A stretch of DNA of 64,000 bases from Nostoc sp. S4 (lineage in GTDB: Bacteria; Cyanobacteriota; Cyanobacteriia; Cyanobacteriales; Nostocaceae). The notes under the pieces are model-generated. The model searched no databases and had not been told where the DNA came from. It saw only the letters and a list, made by a program, of their open reading frames with translations. Position 1 is the first letter of the stretch. Each line of letters begins with the position of its first letter. Made by a program: the position numbers and the translations under genes. Positions 1 through 8,173 of the stretch are shown piece after piece. Location: positions 32,613 through 96,612 of the forward strand of contig JAQYWR010000030.1 in the NCBI GenBank assembly GCA_029379225.1, read 5' to 3'.

Positions 1-2
1 CT

Positions 3-770
3 GATTTAACAAATACTGATTTAGCTGGAGCAGATTTAAGAGAGGCTGAACTAACTAATGCTAAATTAGATGGTGCAAATTTACAAGGATCTGATCTACG
101 CCAAGCAGAGATGCGATGGACTGATAAATCTGAAGACGATCGTGGAGAATCTGGATTCTCAGAAATCGGTGATATTGATTTTAGTTGTAATGTTGATTAT
201 AAAGTTTCGTTAGAGAAAGTTAACTTACAATCAGCTAACTTTTCTGGTACTAATCTCTCTGGCTTATTTATTTCTGATAGTAATCTCCGTGCTGCGAATT
301 TAAGTAGTGCTAACTTAAAAGGTACTTACGTTACAGAGGTAGATTTATCACAAGCAAATCTAAATCATGCTAATTTATCTTACGCCAGCTTCGGCAATGC
401 TAACCTTCACTCGGCAAACTTACAAAATGCTGATTTAAGCCACAGCGAATTAATCGTCAATGTAGACTTAAGAAATGTAGATCTAAGTGGTGCTAGATTA
501 AATGCTGCAAAATTGGAAGGAGTAAATTTAAGGGATGCTAACCTTCGTGATGTTGACTTTACTCAAAGTAGCGTAGATAGAACAGACTTTCGTTATGCTA
601 AAAATCTGACAACCGAGCAGATTAAATTGGCACAAAATTGGGAAGAAGCAGTATACGACGAAGAATTTCGCGCGAAATTAGGACTACCTGCTTGCAAAAC
701 TAGGTTAGGTAAATATTTGGGAGATCCTTTTATTTTTAGTAAAATAAAGAAAGGATGTTTTCAAAATTAA
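3..770 (+). CDS. Pentapeptide repeat protein, 5' end outside the window
   Basis: The frame is open from the first bases of the window, so the true start lies upstream and the ATG at 111 is internal. About the first 200 of the 255 visible residues are A(D/N)LXX pentapeptide units (ADLRE, ANLSS, ANLKG, ANLHS), which form a right-handed quadrilateral beta-helix in this family. The last 55 residues are not repeats: a TTEQIKLAQNW segment, also seen after such repeats in other cyanobacterial proteins, and a basic tail. No membrane segment is visible. Cellular role unknown; pentapeptide proteins usually act through protein contacts. Repeats are certain, function is not. Confidence 0.9.
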   Translation, partial: DLTNTDLAGADLREAELTNAKLDGANLQGSDLRQAEMRWTDKSEDDRGESGFSEIGDIDFSCNVDYKVSLEKVNLQSANFSGTNLSGLFISDSNLRAANLSSANLKGTYVTEVDLSQANLNHANLSYASFGNANLHSANLQNADLSHSELIVNVDLRNVDLSGARLNAAKLEGVNLRDANLRDVDFTQSSVDRTDFRYAKNLTTEQIKLAQNWEEAVYDEEFRAKLGLPACKTRLGKYLGDPFIFSKIKKGCFQN

Positions 771-797
771 TCAGTTGCCTAGTTTCCAGGAGTACAT

Positions 798-1009
798 AGG
801 GCTTGCTGAATAAGTCTCTTAAGCAAATCTAGAAGTCACACAGCATACGAAATAGTTGTTTCATCACTCAGTTTCCAAATTTACCCAGCGATCGCTTACG
901 AAAGTGCAAGGGTTTTGAGACTCTAGATGTTATAACCTTGCACTCGTTTGCTAGAAAAAGGCTTAAAAACCTTATCTGGCCTATATTGCACTTCTATTCA
1001 GCAAGCCCT
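798..1009. mobile_element. MITE-like element with 15-bp terminal inverted repeats
   Basis: AGGGCTTGCTGAATA at 798-812 is matched exactly, inverted, at 995-1009. The same four bases, ACAT, flank both ends (794-797 and 1010-1013), as expected for a target-site duplication. The 212-bp interior has no coding frame but holds a further inverted pair (gtgcaagg near 904, ccttgcac near 935) and one HIP1 site. Size, ends and duplication fit a non-autonomous element mobilised by a transposase encoded elsewhere. The parent insertion sequence cannot be named from this window. Confidence 0.8.
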
Positions 1010-1037
1010 ACATATTTATCAACTACAGCACGCAGCA

Positions 1038-1271
1038 TCAAATATCCTCCCGTGGAAAACTAACCCATTCTTCACTACGGATTACATCAATTTCTTCTGT
1101 GGAAGGTGCTTTTCCTAAATCAGCGCATAGTCTCCACAAGGATTGACGGGAAAGGGTAGAGAGTTTATCTGTTAACTCGCGTTCTATATCAGGAGCAATT
1201 TGCTGGATCAAACGTACTTTGTCCACGGTTGAAAGTTGCTTTGCTAGTCTGAGAACTTCTTTTAGGCTCAC
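1038..1271 (-). CDS. Small antitoxin-like protein, 77 aa
   Basis: It begins at a GTG (1269-1271) preceded by AGGTG as ribosome binding site. The N-terminal half (VLRLAKQLSTVDKVRLIQQI) is an amphipathic helical region typical of small cyanobacterial antitoxin-like proteins. The C-terminal half contains SLWRLCADLGKAPSTEEID and ends FPREDI, a recurring pattern in such orphan proteins. No toxin gene lies beside it: downstream is the MITE-like element. An orphan antitoxin or a remnant of a toxin-antitoxin pair is likely, but this is inference from sequence style. Confidence 0.6.
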   Translation of the reverse strand: MSLKEVLRLAKQLSTVDKVRLIQQIAPDIERELTDKLSTLSRQSLWRLCADLGKAPSTEEIDVIRSEEWVSFPREDI

Positions 1272-1316
1272 AAATTTTCACCTGCTTCATCTGCGAAAAT
1301 TTTAACAATAGCTAAG
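1262..1316 (-). promoter_or_regulatory. Duplicated upstream block, copy 1 (start codon, RBS and leader)
   Basis: These 55 bases match 1872-1926 at 50 of 55 positions, exactly 610 bp apart in the same orientation. Copy 1 holds the GTG start, the AGGTG ribosome binding site and the AT-rich leader of the antitoxin-like gene. In copy 2 the start codon is GTA and the frame stops within about a dozen codons, so it is a decayed 5' end of a second copy. Both copies now sit upstream of minus-strand genes and may act as promoters. Confidence 0.6.
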
Positions 1317-1394
1317 AATATTGCGAAACGATGAAGTAGTAACTTTCGGATGGGAATAAAAACGATCGCCATGATTCACATTGCGCGATCGCAC

Positions 1395-1637
1395 CTAAGC
1401 CACATTTTTGACTGAAATAATTCCCTCACTACACCATTGAATAAGTAGCCATCTGTCAGAATCTTTATCTAGCGCTGGCTTGAGACGGAAATTAAAAACC
1501 TCTTGCCAGACCTCTACGCCATATTGAGATACAAAATCTGCCTCCAGTTCTTTGAACTGTTCCCATTGCCGATTTCCGATAGCAGTCAGCATAGGAATGA
1601 TTGCAGTGATTGAGACTTCTGCGGCGACAGGTGTCAT
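1395..1637 (-). CDS. Hypothetical protein, 80 aa, second gene of a small operon
   Basis: Family not recognised. It is a soluble, helical-looking protein with a short hydrophobic start (ITAIIPMLTAIGNRQWEQF) and a tryptophan-rich C-terminal half (VEVWQEVFNFRL, DRWLLIQWC). Its ATG overlaps the stop of the upstream 66-residue gene by four bases (1634-1637), so the two are probably translated together. A toxin-antitoxin-like pair is conceivable from size and coupling, but no toxin motif is visible. Existence is likely because of the overlap; function unknown. Confidence 0.55.
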   Translation of the reverse strand: MTPVAAEVSITAIIPMLTAIGNRQWEQFKELEADFVSQYGVEVWQEVFNFRLKPALDKDSDRWLLIQWCSEGIISVKNVA

Positions 1638-1834
1638 TCTGAATAGTCCTCAAAAAAACAAATAATCGGCATAGGTGGTTTTTTGGTATTGATGATTTTA
1701 ACCAACCGTTTACCCTTGCTTCTAGCAAGCGCAAAACAAGCTAACTCTGTTTCTGCTGCTGACCAATCTCTTGGATCTGTTACCGGGTCAAACTCTTCTT
1801 CATTTGAGTTGTTTGATTGGCTTTCGTCGGTCAT
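1634..1834 (-). CDS. Hypothetical protein, 66 aa, first gene of a small operon
   Basis: Family not recognised. The first 30 residues are acidic and low-complexity (SNNSNEEEFDPVTDPRDWSA). The rest has a small hydrophobic core (ETELACFALARSKG) and a KIINTKKPPMPIICFF strand-like segment. It ends in a four-base stop/start overlap with the 80-residue gene that follows. The decayed duplicated leader at 1872-1926 lies about 40 bp upstream and may carry its promoter. Confidence 0.5.
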   Translation of the reverse strand: MTDESQSNNSNEEEFDPVTDPRDWSAAETELACFALARSKGKRLVKIINTKKPPMPIICFFEDYSE

Positions 1835-1871
1835 GCTTTGATTGTTTAATAAGGACTGCTACTGGGTACAG

Positions 1872-1926
1872 TTAGGCTTACAAATATTTACCTGCTTCAC
1901 CTGAGAAAATTTTAACAATAGCTAAG
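1872..1926 (-). repeat. Duplicated upstream block, copy 2 (decayed)
   Basis: Direct copy of 1262-1316 with five mismatches. The equivalent of the start codon is GTA instead of GTG and the following codons end at a TAA, so no protein is made from it. It marks a past duplication of an antitoxin-like gene whose body has been lost or replaced by the 1395-1834 gene pair. Confidence 0.65.
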
Positions 1927-1951
1927 GAGACTACCTTTTTGGACGCAATAT

Positions 1952-2590
1952 TTACCCCCGCGTCTCAACCACTGTACCCACTACACACGCCTTATCCAAA
2001 TTAACGCCGCTCAGATTCGCACCTTCTAACTCCGCACAAAGCAAATTCGCCCCAGAAAAATTCGCCCCTGCTAAATTCGTCCCGCGCAAGTCAGCTTCTT
2101 CAAGATTTGCTTCACTTAATAATGCCCCTTGCAAATCAGCACGACTTAAGTCTGCACCTTTGAGATTTGCCCCTGTGAGGTTTGCACCACGCAAGTCAGC
2201 ACTGCGTAAGTCCACACCTTGCAAATTCACATTCATCAAATTCGCACCACTGAGAAAAGCACCTGCCAAAGATACATCGCTGAGTCTGGCTCCCATTAAG
2301 TTAGCACCTCGGAGATTGCTACCCCGCAAGTCAGCACCAGTTAAATCTGCTTGCATCAAGTTTGCTCCCATGAGGTTCGCCCGCAAGTCAGTTCCTTGAA
2401 GGTTCGCCCCCATTAAATTCGCTCCTTCTAAATGCCCACCTTCGAGTTTGGAAGCAGCGAAATTAGCACCGACAAGGGTAGCACCAGCAAGATTAATTCG
2501 GTTTAAATCTAGTTGGGACAGTTCCTCGTCTTCTAAATTTGTCCCTGGAAGTTGTTTGAGTTTTCCTAATCTGATAGCTTCAATATTCAT
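1952..2590 (-). CDS. Pentapeptide repeat protein, 212 aa
   Basis: From about residue 25 to 205 it is an almost unbroken series of A(D/N)LXX units (GANLMGANLQGTDLR and similar), long enough for roughly nine turns of a pentapeptide beta-helix. There is no signal peptide or membrane segment. The start codon overlaps the stop of the upstream DICT/HD-domain gene by four bases (2587-2590), so both come from one transcript and the sensor and this protein may work together. Function unknown. Repeat-driven mirror frames on the other strand are not genes. Confidence 0.9.
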   Translation of the reverse strand: MNIEAIRLGKLKQLPGTNLEDEELSQLDLNRINLAGATLVGANFAASKLEGGHLEGANLMGANLQGTDLRANLMGANLMQADLTGADLRGSNLRGANLMGARLSDVSLAGAFLSGANLMNVNLQGVDLRSADLRGANLTGANLKGADLSRADLQGALLSEANLEEADLRGTNLAGANFSGANLLCAELEGANLSGVNLDKACVVGTVVETRG

Positions 2591-3996
2591 TTGGGGTAAC
2601 TACCAATTTCCTCACTTGTCTTGCTGTGGCTATCCCATTGGGAATCGAGTAACCAGACGCCGCTGCTAACTTTGGGTGTCATTATCGGTAAGTCGAGTCC
2701 CTGTTGTAAACCCATCACTAATAAAGCTAGGGTATCTACAAGTTTAGGGTCAAAGCGAGTAGATTGTTGCTGTCTGCATTCATCCAAAGCTTGAGTAAAT
2801 ATTTCTTGGCGACTCTGATTTAAGGATTTTCGCTGATTTACTCGCCATTGAAAGTCTGCCAATAATGCCAAAATTCTCGACTCTAGGGGAATTTCATCTC
2901 CAACTAAGCCTGCTGGTTCCCCTCTACCATTCCACCACTCGGTTTGGTGAGTAATAATTTGGGCAACTGCTCGCAGTCGTGGCATGGTTCGCAAGACCTG
3001 CGCCCCTGGTATTAAAGGACAACTGGGGGCATCTTCTTGAGAATGTGTGGGTACTTTGTCAGAACTAAGAACGCTTTCTGCTTTTTGTAATGGATCTATG
3101 CGATGCAACAAAGCCGCTAGGCGCAATCTTTTTATCTGCCATGCGGGAAGATCCAAAAGTTGGGCGATGGTCTCGGCAAGTACTACTACTTCCGCAGCAG
3201 CCATTGGATTAGTCACATCTGCGATATCTAACAGTTGCGCCATCCGTAAAAATGCTTGGATTTCGTTAGAAACCAAGTTCCGATCTAAGGTTTGTTGACC
3301 GAGGGCTGTGGGGATAGATAGATTGTCTTGCCCTGTTTGGAGATAATCGACTACACGAGAGACAACTGCACCCAAATTTTCTAATCTGGCAGTAGATGGT
3401 AGGTAGGCGTAGCCCGTCGTAGACATCGCTTGTTTATCAGCAATGAGTTTATTCGCCAGTTCTGGGTTATATTTGCTGATGTGAGCGATCGCTATTTCTG
3501 CTGTCTCTTGCACTAACTGTGGCTCAAATGTCCACAAGCCATAGAATTTGCGCTCTAAGTCTGATGTCGGTATGCCACTGCTACCATAATCAGCTGCCGA
3601 TAGCTCTTGACAAATTACCATTGCTGTGTAACTTGGCGACAAAATAATTAAGTGCCACTCTTGTGCTACTGGATCTGCCGGATCTAATGCTACTAAGTCT
3701 ACATTAGGTAGAAGGCTTGTTGGATGTTCGGCAAAGCCAGCGTCAGGGGCAGCCATGATCGCAATTTTGCGGCTGCGCTGGGCGATATCTGCATATCGCC
3801 CGGCTTCTTGCAGATACCATTTACCCTGTTGGAAGGCTACGATCGCCAAAGGTCGATCGTCATCTGCGAGAATATGGTCTTCTAGGGCATGGCAGAGAGA
3901 TACTAGGGTATTTTTGTAGTACACCCCGAATCGAATTGGTCTGGTGCTATGGCGATGGGCTGTTTGCAGCTGTTGTAGAATTGAACCTTCTAACAT
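2587..3996 (-). CDS. DICT sensory domain protein with degenerate HD-GYP domain, 469 aa
   Basis: Residues about 15-170 match the DICT domain found with cyclic-di-GMP and two-component proteins; the segment around LIILSPSYTAMVICQE is typical. Residues about 240-400 follow the HD-GYP layout, but key positions differ: the HD pair is H298-R299 (LLHRIDP) and the GYP motif reads GRGEP at 357-361. Cyclic-di-GMP hydrolysis is therefore doubtful and a signal-binding or scaffold role more likely. It is the first gene of a two-gene operon with the pentapeptide protein, four-base overlap. Domain calls are from motif reading only. Confidence 0.8.
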   Translation of the reverse strand: MLEGSILQQLQTAHRHSTRPIRFGVYYKNTLVSLCHALEDHILADDDRPLAIVAFQQGKWYLQEAGRYADIAQRSRKIAIMAAPDAGFAEHPTSLLPNVDLVALDPADPVAQEWHLIILSPSYTAMVICQELSAADYGSSGIPTSDLERKFYGLWTFEPQLVQETAEIAIAHISKYNPELANKLIADKQAMSTTGYAYLPSTARLENLGAVVSRVVDYLQTGQDNLSIPTALGQQTLDRNLVSNEIQAFLRMAQLLDIADVTNPMAAAEVVVLAETIAQLLDLPAWQIKRLRLAALLHRIDPLQKAESVLSSDKVPTHSQEDAPSCPLIPGAQVLRTMPRLRAVAQIITHQTEWWNGRGEPAGLVGDEIPLESRILALLADFQWRVNQRKSLNQSRQEIFTQALDECRQQQSTRFDPKLVDTLALLVMGLQQGLDLPIMTPKVSSGVWLLDSQWDSHSKTSEEIGSYPK

Positions 3997-4188
3997 GAGT
4001 TTGGGATTTGATGAAAACGAACCGCACAGAGAAGTTTGAGCTAGGGCTTGGGCTGAGCAAAACTTTTCCTAAGGAGATGACGCACGTAGATTGTGCTTCC
4101 TCACAAGGCTACGGTAGGCACCCAGAACTTTGAATAACAAACAAAGGAGAAATTCCAAATTCTGAATATCCCCGCATTCTTGTGTTTT

Positions 4189-5781
4189 CTAGGATACACT
4201 TGCTAGCTGTTTTTCTTTCCTTTCTATTGGTGAAGAAAGTGCTGCTTCTAAGTCGGCACAACCCAGTTTTTCTTCTAAAATATTCATGACTTCGCGGCCG
4301 AAGTCATTGGGGTTTTGTCGCCAAGCTTGTAAACAGACTTCCCCAAAGAATGAACCAAGAGGTTCGGGGTTCCAAAGGAGTTTTTTGGCTGTCCACGGCA
4401 TTAAACTCATTGGATTATACCCTGGTTTGAGGATGCCCTGTTTGAAGGCATATTCTTCTAAATGGGTATGGGGTTGCAGTCCAATAAAGAAGATGGCAGG
4501 TTCGACTTTATCAGCACCAAAAATTCGTTCTAATTCCCTGTGGTAGGCGATAGTTTGGCGAATGGTTTCGGGACGTTCGTCAATAACGTTAAAGGAGTAG
4601 TTGACTGAAACCAAGTCGTTAAAACCGGCTGCTTTTAAATCATGACAGTTTTGTAAGACGGTTCGGAGGTTGTACCCCATCCGCATTTTCCGCACGAGTT
4701 CTTGAGAACCACTAGTAATCCCAATTTCAAAGTAGTTCATCCCGGTTTTTGCCATCAACTCACACAATTCTGGTGTCAAATTGTCAGCTCGAATATAAGC
4801 TGCCCAGTGGATGTCTGTCATACCAGAATCGACGATTTTTTGCAAGAGTTCTATTGCATCGTCGATAAATTTGCGTGCGGGGATGAATTGGGCGTCGGTA
4901 AACCAGAAGTTGCGAATGCCGCGATCGTATAATTGGCGCATCTCGGCAACTACTTCATCTGCTGGATTAATGCGTACTTGTTTACCTTCGACAACCGTAT
5001 AAACGCAATAACAACAGTTGTGCGGACAACCACGCTTAGTTTGTACGCCTAGATAAAAGTCTTGCTCTTGCAGATAATAATTAAATTCTGGCCAGATGCT
5101 TTCGATATAGTCGTAGTTACAAGCTGTTTTTTCTAAAGGAGTGGGTTGTTCGTGAATTAGCCGTTCTCGTGGTTGAGTTTCTCCCACAACATAACAGCGT
5201 TGATCTCGAAACTCTTTACCACTTAAAAGTTTTTCCAGCAGAGTTTCCCCTTCACCCACAGAAATAATTGTTCCTTGGGGTAAGCTTTTACCTAACTGTT
5301 CGTAAAATACGCTGACTGCACCACCACCTACAACTGTACGGGCATGAGAATTATATTTTTGGGCACGCTTTAAACCACGTTTGATTAAGCCCTGGTTACG
5401 CCACAGCTCTACATAGTAAGCGATGAAGATTCGCAACCCGCCTAATGCTCCACGCAATTTTAATAAAGGATTCTTGGCATAGTAAAATTCAAAAGCGTTT
5501 TGTAGCGGGTTACCGCCACGTCCGCCGACTGGGGCATAAATTTGAATATCCCGCCAAGAAAACACTAGTAGTGTAGGTTTAAATTCATCGATACACCTAT
5601 CTAAAGCCGAAGTGTAGTCTAAAGGTGGTACTGTTCCTAAATCAAAGATCCGCTGTTGAATGTTGGGAAATTGCTTGTGGATATGATCGCTCAGGTAGAC
5701 AACCCCGATGGGAAAGATGGGGTTACAAGGAAGGCGAACGTAAAGAATTCGATTTTCCATTATGGGTGTTTTGACTGCCAT
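4189..5781 (-). CDS. B12-binding-type radical SAM protein, 530 aa
   Basis: The N-terminal third resembles the cobalamin-binding domain of B12-dependent radical SAM enzymes (VVGGGAVSVFYEQL, ISVGEGE). The 4Fe-4S cluster motif CX3CX2C is seen in KRGCPHNCCYCVYT near residue 255, followed by a radical SAM barrel (WFTDAQFIP, EIGITSGSQELVRKMRMGY). The length and the start MENRILYVRLPCNPIFPIGV fit the cyanobacterial proteins annotated as photosystem II high-light acclimation radical SAM protein; I recall this and did not test it. Translation may begin at 5781 or at the in-frame ATG at 5760. Substrate unknown. Confidence 0.85.
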   Translation of the reverse strand: MAVKTPIMENRILYVRLPCNPIFPIGVVYLSDHIHKQFPNIQQRIFDLGTVPPLDYTSALDRCIDEFKPTLLVFSWRDIQIYAPVGGRGGNPLQNAFEFYYAKNPLLKLRGALGGLRIFIAYYVELWRNQGLIKRGLKRAQKYNSHARTVVGGGAVSVFYEQLGKSLPQGTIISVGEGETLLEKLLSGKEFRDQRCYVVGETQPRERLIHEQPTPLEKTACNYDYIESIWPEFNYYLQEQDFYLGVQTKRGCPHNCCYCVYTVVEGKQVRINPADEVVAEMRQLYDRGIRNFWFTDAQFIPARKFIDDAIELLQKIVDSGMTDIHWAAYIRADNLTPELCELMAKTGMNYFEIGITSGSQELVRKMRMGYNLRTVLQNCHDLKAAGFNDLVSVNYSFNVIDERPETIRQTIAYHRELERIFGADKVEPAIFFIGLQPHTHLEEYAFKQGILKPGYNPMSLMPWTAKKLLWNPEPLGSFFGEVCLQAWRQNPNDFGREVMNILEEKLGCADLEAALSSPIERKEKQLASVS

Positions 5782-6363
5782 CTTGCCAATATTGAGGGAA
5801 AAGCGAGAAAAACTTCAGTTTTAAGGGGTATTTTTGTTTGGGCTACTTTTATCTATCACAATATTGCTTGACATTGAAGCCAACTATTGATAAAGAGCAA
5901 TTTTTTATTCCAAATTCTAGGAATCAATAAAATTACTTTGCACGCTAAATGCATCTAATTGAGAGATGTTTATGAAGAAATTTTTCATATAGCTTTACGA
6001 TAACATTGAGTTTATTGATTAAGCGACAATCTAGGGGTATTTATCTTCAGATAGATAAAATGGCGATCGCTTGTTTACTGAGGGAAAAGCAAGGGGATCG
6101 TCATCAGAGCAATATTCTACTTATTTATTTTCAGAGAATTAAAACTTTTATACCAGGAAAAATATCTAAATTTTTAGCTATAGTGTATAATTCCGAAAAA
6201 GGCATAAATAATTATAAAATTTTTATAACTATAAAATATTTCTTTAGATAGAAATAACCCACAAATCTCCAGTTGGTATTCACAGTTACAACAACAGGGG
6301 ATCAGTCGATGCTAGGCTTGAGTAGTGTAATGTTAAATTGTGGCGTAAAGCTCCTCAGCAGTT
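5782..6363. other. Divergent intergenic region, no gene seen
   Basis: AT-rich spacer between the divergent radical SAM and DUF1830 genes. An 81-codon frame at 6006-6251 has poor composition (repeated KIFITIKYF) and no convincing ribosome binding site; I do not call it. One HIP1 site lies near 6063. Promoters for both flanking genes should be here, but none could be assigned. Confidence 0.5.
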
Positions 6364-6759
6364 ATGGCTCAAATTTTAGATCCTCTACCACCTGAGCAAT
6401 CCGGGAAAATTCTCTGCTGCTACATCAATGCCACGAGCAAAATACAGGTAGCTCGCATCTCTAATATTCCCAATTGGTATTTTGAAAGGGTTGTTTTTCC
6501 AGGACAACGCCTGCTATTTGAAGCTCCACGGAAAGCTAAAATGGAGATTCATACAGGAATGATGGCAAGTGCAATTTTATCCGATAAGATTCCGTGCGAT
6601 CGCCTGATGGTTAATGACCCTAGTAATTATGAGTTTGATACAGACTCATCTTTTGGAAAAGACTCTATAGATACCGCAGCAATGGTGCAGCAACTTAATA
6701 AAAAGACCGGAGATAGTATAAAACCCTTACAAGTCGCTGGTTTAGCAGCAGTTGATTAA
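6364..6759 (+). CDS. DUF1830 domain protein, 131 aa
   Basis: The whole first 85 residues match DUF1830, a family almost confined to cyanobacteria: ILCCYINATSKIQVARI, WYFERVVFPGQRLLFEA and the end DRLMV are typical. The remaining 45 residues are polar and unstructured-looking. No membrane segment or catalytic motif is visible and the biochemical role is unknown. It is monocistronic: it ends 25 bp before a strong terminator hairpin. Confidence 0.85.
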   Translation: MAQILDPLPPEQSGKILCCYINATSKIQVARISNIPNWYFERVVFPGQRLLFEAPRKAKMEIHTGMMASAILSDKIPCDRLMVNDPSNYEFDTDSSFGKDSIDTAAMVQQLNKKTGDSIKPLQVAGLAAVD

Positions 6760-6784
6760 AAAAAACAATTTGGCTCAATTTTGG

Positions 6785-6810
6785 GGTTGCTGAATTCAGC
6801 AGCCTTTTTT
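6785..6810 (+). terminator. Rho-independent terminator after the DUF1830 gene
   Basis: GGTTGCTG (6785-6792) pairs with CAGCAGCC (6797-6804) around an AATT loop and is followed by six T (6805-6810). Confidence 0.85.
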
Positions 6811-6904
6811 ATTTATTAATCACTGGTCATTAGTAATTAATTTTTCTGGTTTATCTTTGCGCCTTTGTGTCCCTTGTCTGTTACTCTCATCTACAATCAT
6901 TCTT

Positions 6905-7366
6905 ATGAATCTGCCTTCATTTCTTTGGTTGTGGAAAATCGCCGCCTGGTCGATGGGATTGTCACTGCTGGCATACCTGATGTTAGCAGTTACAGGCGTT
7001 TTGATGTTTCGGATGAGAACTTCGCAGCAATTTCCTTTTATTTCCCTATTAATGGGTGGAAATTTAGAACTGCGATCGCTCCATAATTTAATGGGAATCA
7101 GCATGGTAAGTTTAGTGCTACTATTGCTGGCGATCGGCATTGTTGGCACTTTAGGCCATTTTGGTTCTCTGGGACACTCGTCACACTTAGTTTCTGGATT
7201 GATAGTAGTAGCGTTGGTTTTACTGTCTGCTTTCAGTGCAGGGCAAATTAGTTCCACAAAACCTTGGGCTAGACTTTTACACATAGGTGTAAACATGATT
7301 CTGTTTGTCGGCTTTGTCTGGGTATCCCTTACTGGTTGGACTGTCGTGCAAAAGTATTTACCTTAA
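6905..7366 (+). CDS. DUF4079-type integral membrane protein, 153 aa
   Basis: Four hydrophobic helices are visible (FLWLWKIAAWSMGLSLLAYL, LMGISMVSLVLLLLAIGIVG, HLVSGLIVVALVLLSAF, RLLHIGVNMILFVGFVWVSL). The histidines in LRSLHNLMG, FGSLGHSSHLVSG and RLLHIGVN match the spacing in DUF4079 proteins, where they could hold a cofactor such as haem; that is inference. I prefer the start MNLPSFLW at 6905. The frame runs upstream to 6857, but the added residues are not conserved-looking. Role unknown, probably plasma or thylakoid membrane. Confidence 0.75.
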   Translation: MNLPSFLWLWKIAAWSMGLSLLAYLMLAVTGVLMFRMRTSQQFPFISLLMGGNLELRSLHNLMGISMVSLVLLLLAIGIVGTLGHFGSLGHSSHLVSGLIVVALVLLSAFSAGQISSTKPWARLLHIGVNMILFVGFVWVSLTGWTVVQKYLP

Positions 7367-7420
7367 ACGAAGTAGGGCAAAAAGCTGTCCTAGAATAAAG
7401 AAAAGCATTGTAATTGAGCC

Positions 7421-7987
7421 GTGACAGCAAATTCAGCCAATACTTCAGCTTCTGTTTTTCACCTTTCTCCTTTGATTCGGATAACGCTGCTGAGTCTATA
7501 CATAGCACTGACAATTCCATTACCCTTCTTATCGCAGGTAACAGCCGCACCTGTACCCCCAGCATTATTATGGGTAGGAATCAGCATCGGCTTAATTGCC
7601 TTGTACGGGGTGTTGACGGAACAAGTAATAGTAGACGAACAAGGAATTCAGGTTACTTACCCTGGTTGGGTACCCCGCTTTTTTCGTAAAGGCTGGTTTT
7701 TACCTTGGTCAGAAGTCAAAGAGTTAAAACCCCGTACTACCGGTCAAGGAGGACTAGTTTATTATTTTCTCAGTCAGGATGGAGAAGCTTATTTACTACC
7801 AATGCGTGTAGCTGGATTTGCCCGTTTGGTGCAAATTGTCCAAGCAAAAACAGACATTGATACTACAGATGTTCGTCCTTTAGCACAACCGTGGATGTAT
7901 GCGATTTTACTGGGATTCACACTGCTGTTGCTGTTGGTTGATGGTTGGGCGATCGCCACAGCCTTAACTATTAAACAATTAACATAG
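7421..7987 (+). CDS. Small membrane protein with a PH-like middle domain, 188 aa
   Basis: GTG start. Two hydrophobic segments at the N-terminus (about residues 20-40 and 46-66), one at the C-terminus (about 162-182), and a soluble middle part of beta character (QVIVDEQGIQVTYPGWVPRFF, WFLPWSEVKELKPR). The middle resembles the bacterial PH-like domains that follow two helices in many small membrane proteins. It lies 54 bp after the DUF4079 gene, perhaps co-transcribed. No enzyme motif; function unknown. Confidence 0.7.
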   Translation: MTANSANTSASVFHLSPLIRITLLSLYIALTIPLPFLSQVTAAPVPPALLWVGISIGLIALYGVLTEQVIVDEQGIQVTYPGWVPRFFRKGWFLPWSEVKELKPRTTGQGGLVYYFLSQDGEAYLLPMRVAGFARLVQIVQAKTDIDTTDVRPLAQPWMYAILLGFTLLLLLVDGWAIATALTIKQLT

Positions 7988-8054
7988 AATAGGCTATGGG
8001 ATATGGGGCATACAAGCAGAGTCGAAGGGGTGGAAGGCTTTTTTATAATCTTCC

Positions 8055-8170
8055 CATCTCCCAGTTGATGAGTTTCGACTACGCTCAACTACCGCGAAGT
8101 CGAACCACATCTTCCTCATCTCCCGGTTAGTGAGCGAAGTCGAACTACATCTCCCTATCTCCCTCATCTC
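8055..8170. repeat. Tandem degenerate repeat around CGAAGTCGAAC
   Basis: The segment repeats a CATCTCCC...GAGCGAAGTCGAACTACATCT unit about three times with drift (cgaagtcgaaccacatct at about 8094, cgaagtcgaactacatct at about 8136). Units of this kind are dispersed in filamentous cyanobacterial genomes. It lies directly before the ABC ATPase gene, so the ribosome binding region of that gene is inside repeat-derived DNA. Confidence 0.6.
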
Positions 8171-8173
8171 CCC

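Noticed and set aside
2160..2669. Open frames on the plus strand inside the pentapeptide gene (2160-2399, 2448-2669)
   Set aside because: Mirror frames of the pentapeptide code; low-complexity products without family features.
6006..6251. 81-codon frame in the spacer before the DUF1830 gene
   Set aside because: AT-driven composition, no ribosome binding site and no recognisable domain.
8055..8170. Possible tRNA-like TTCGA motifs
   Set aside because: The surrounding sequence is a tandem repeat and no cloverleaf can be formed. No tRNA was recognised anywhere in the window.
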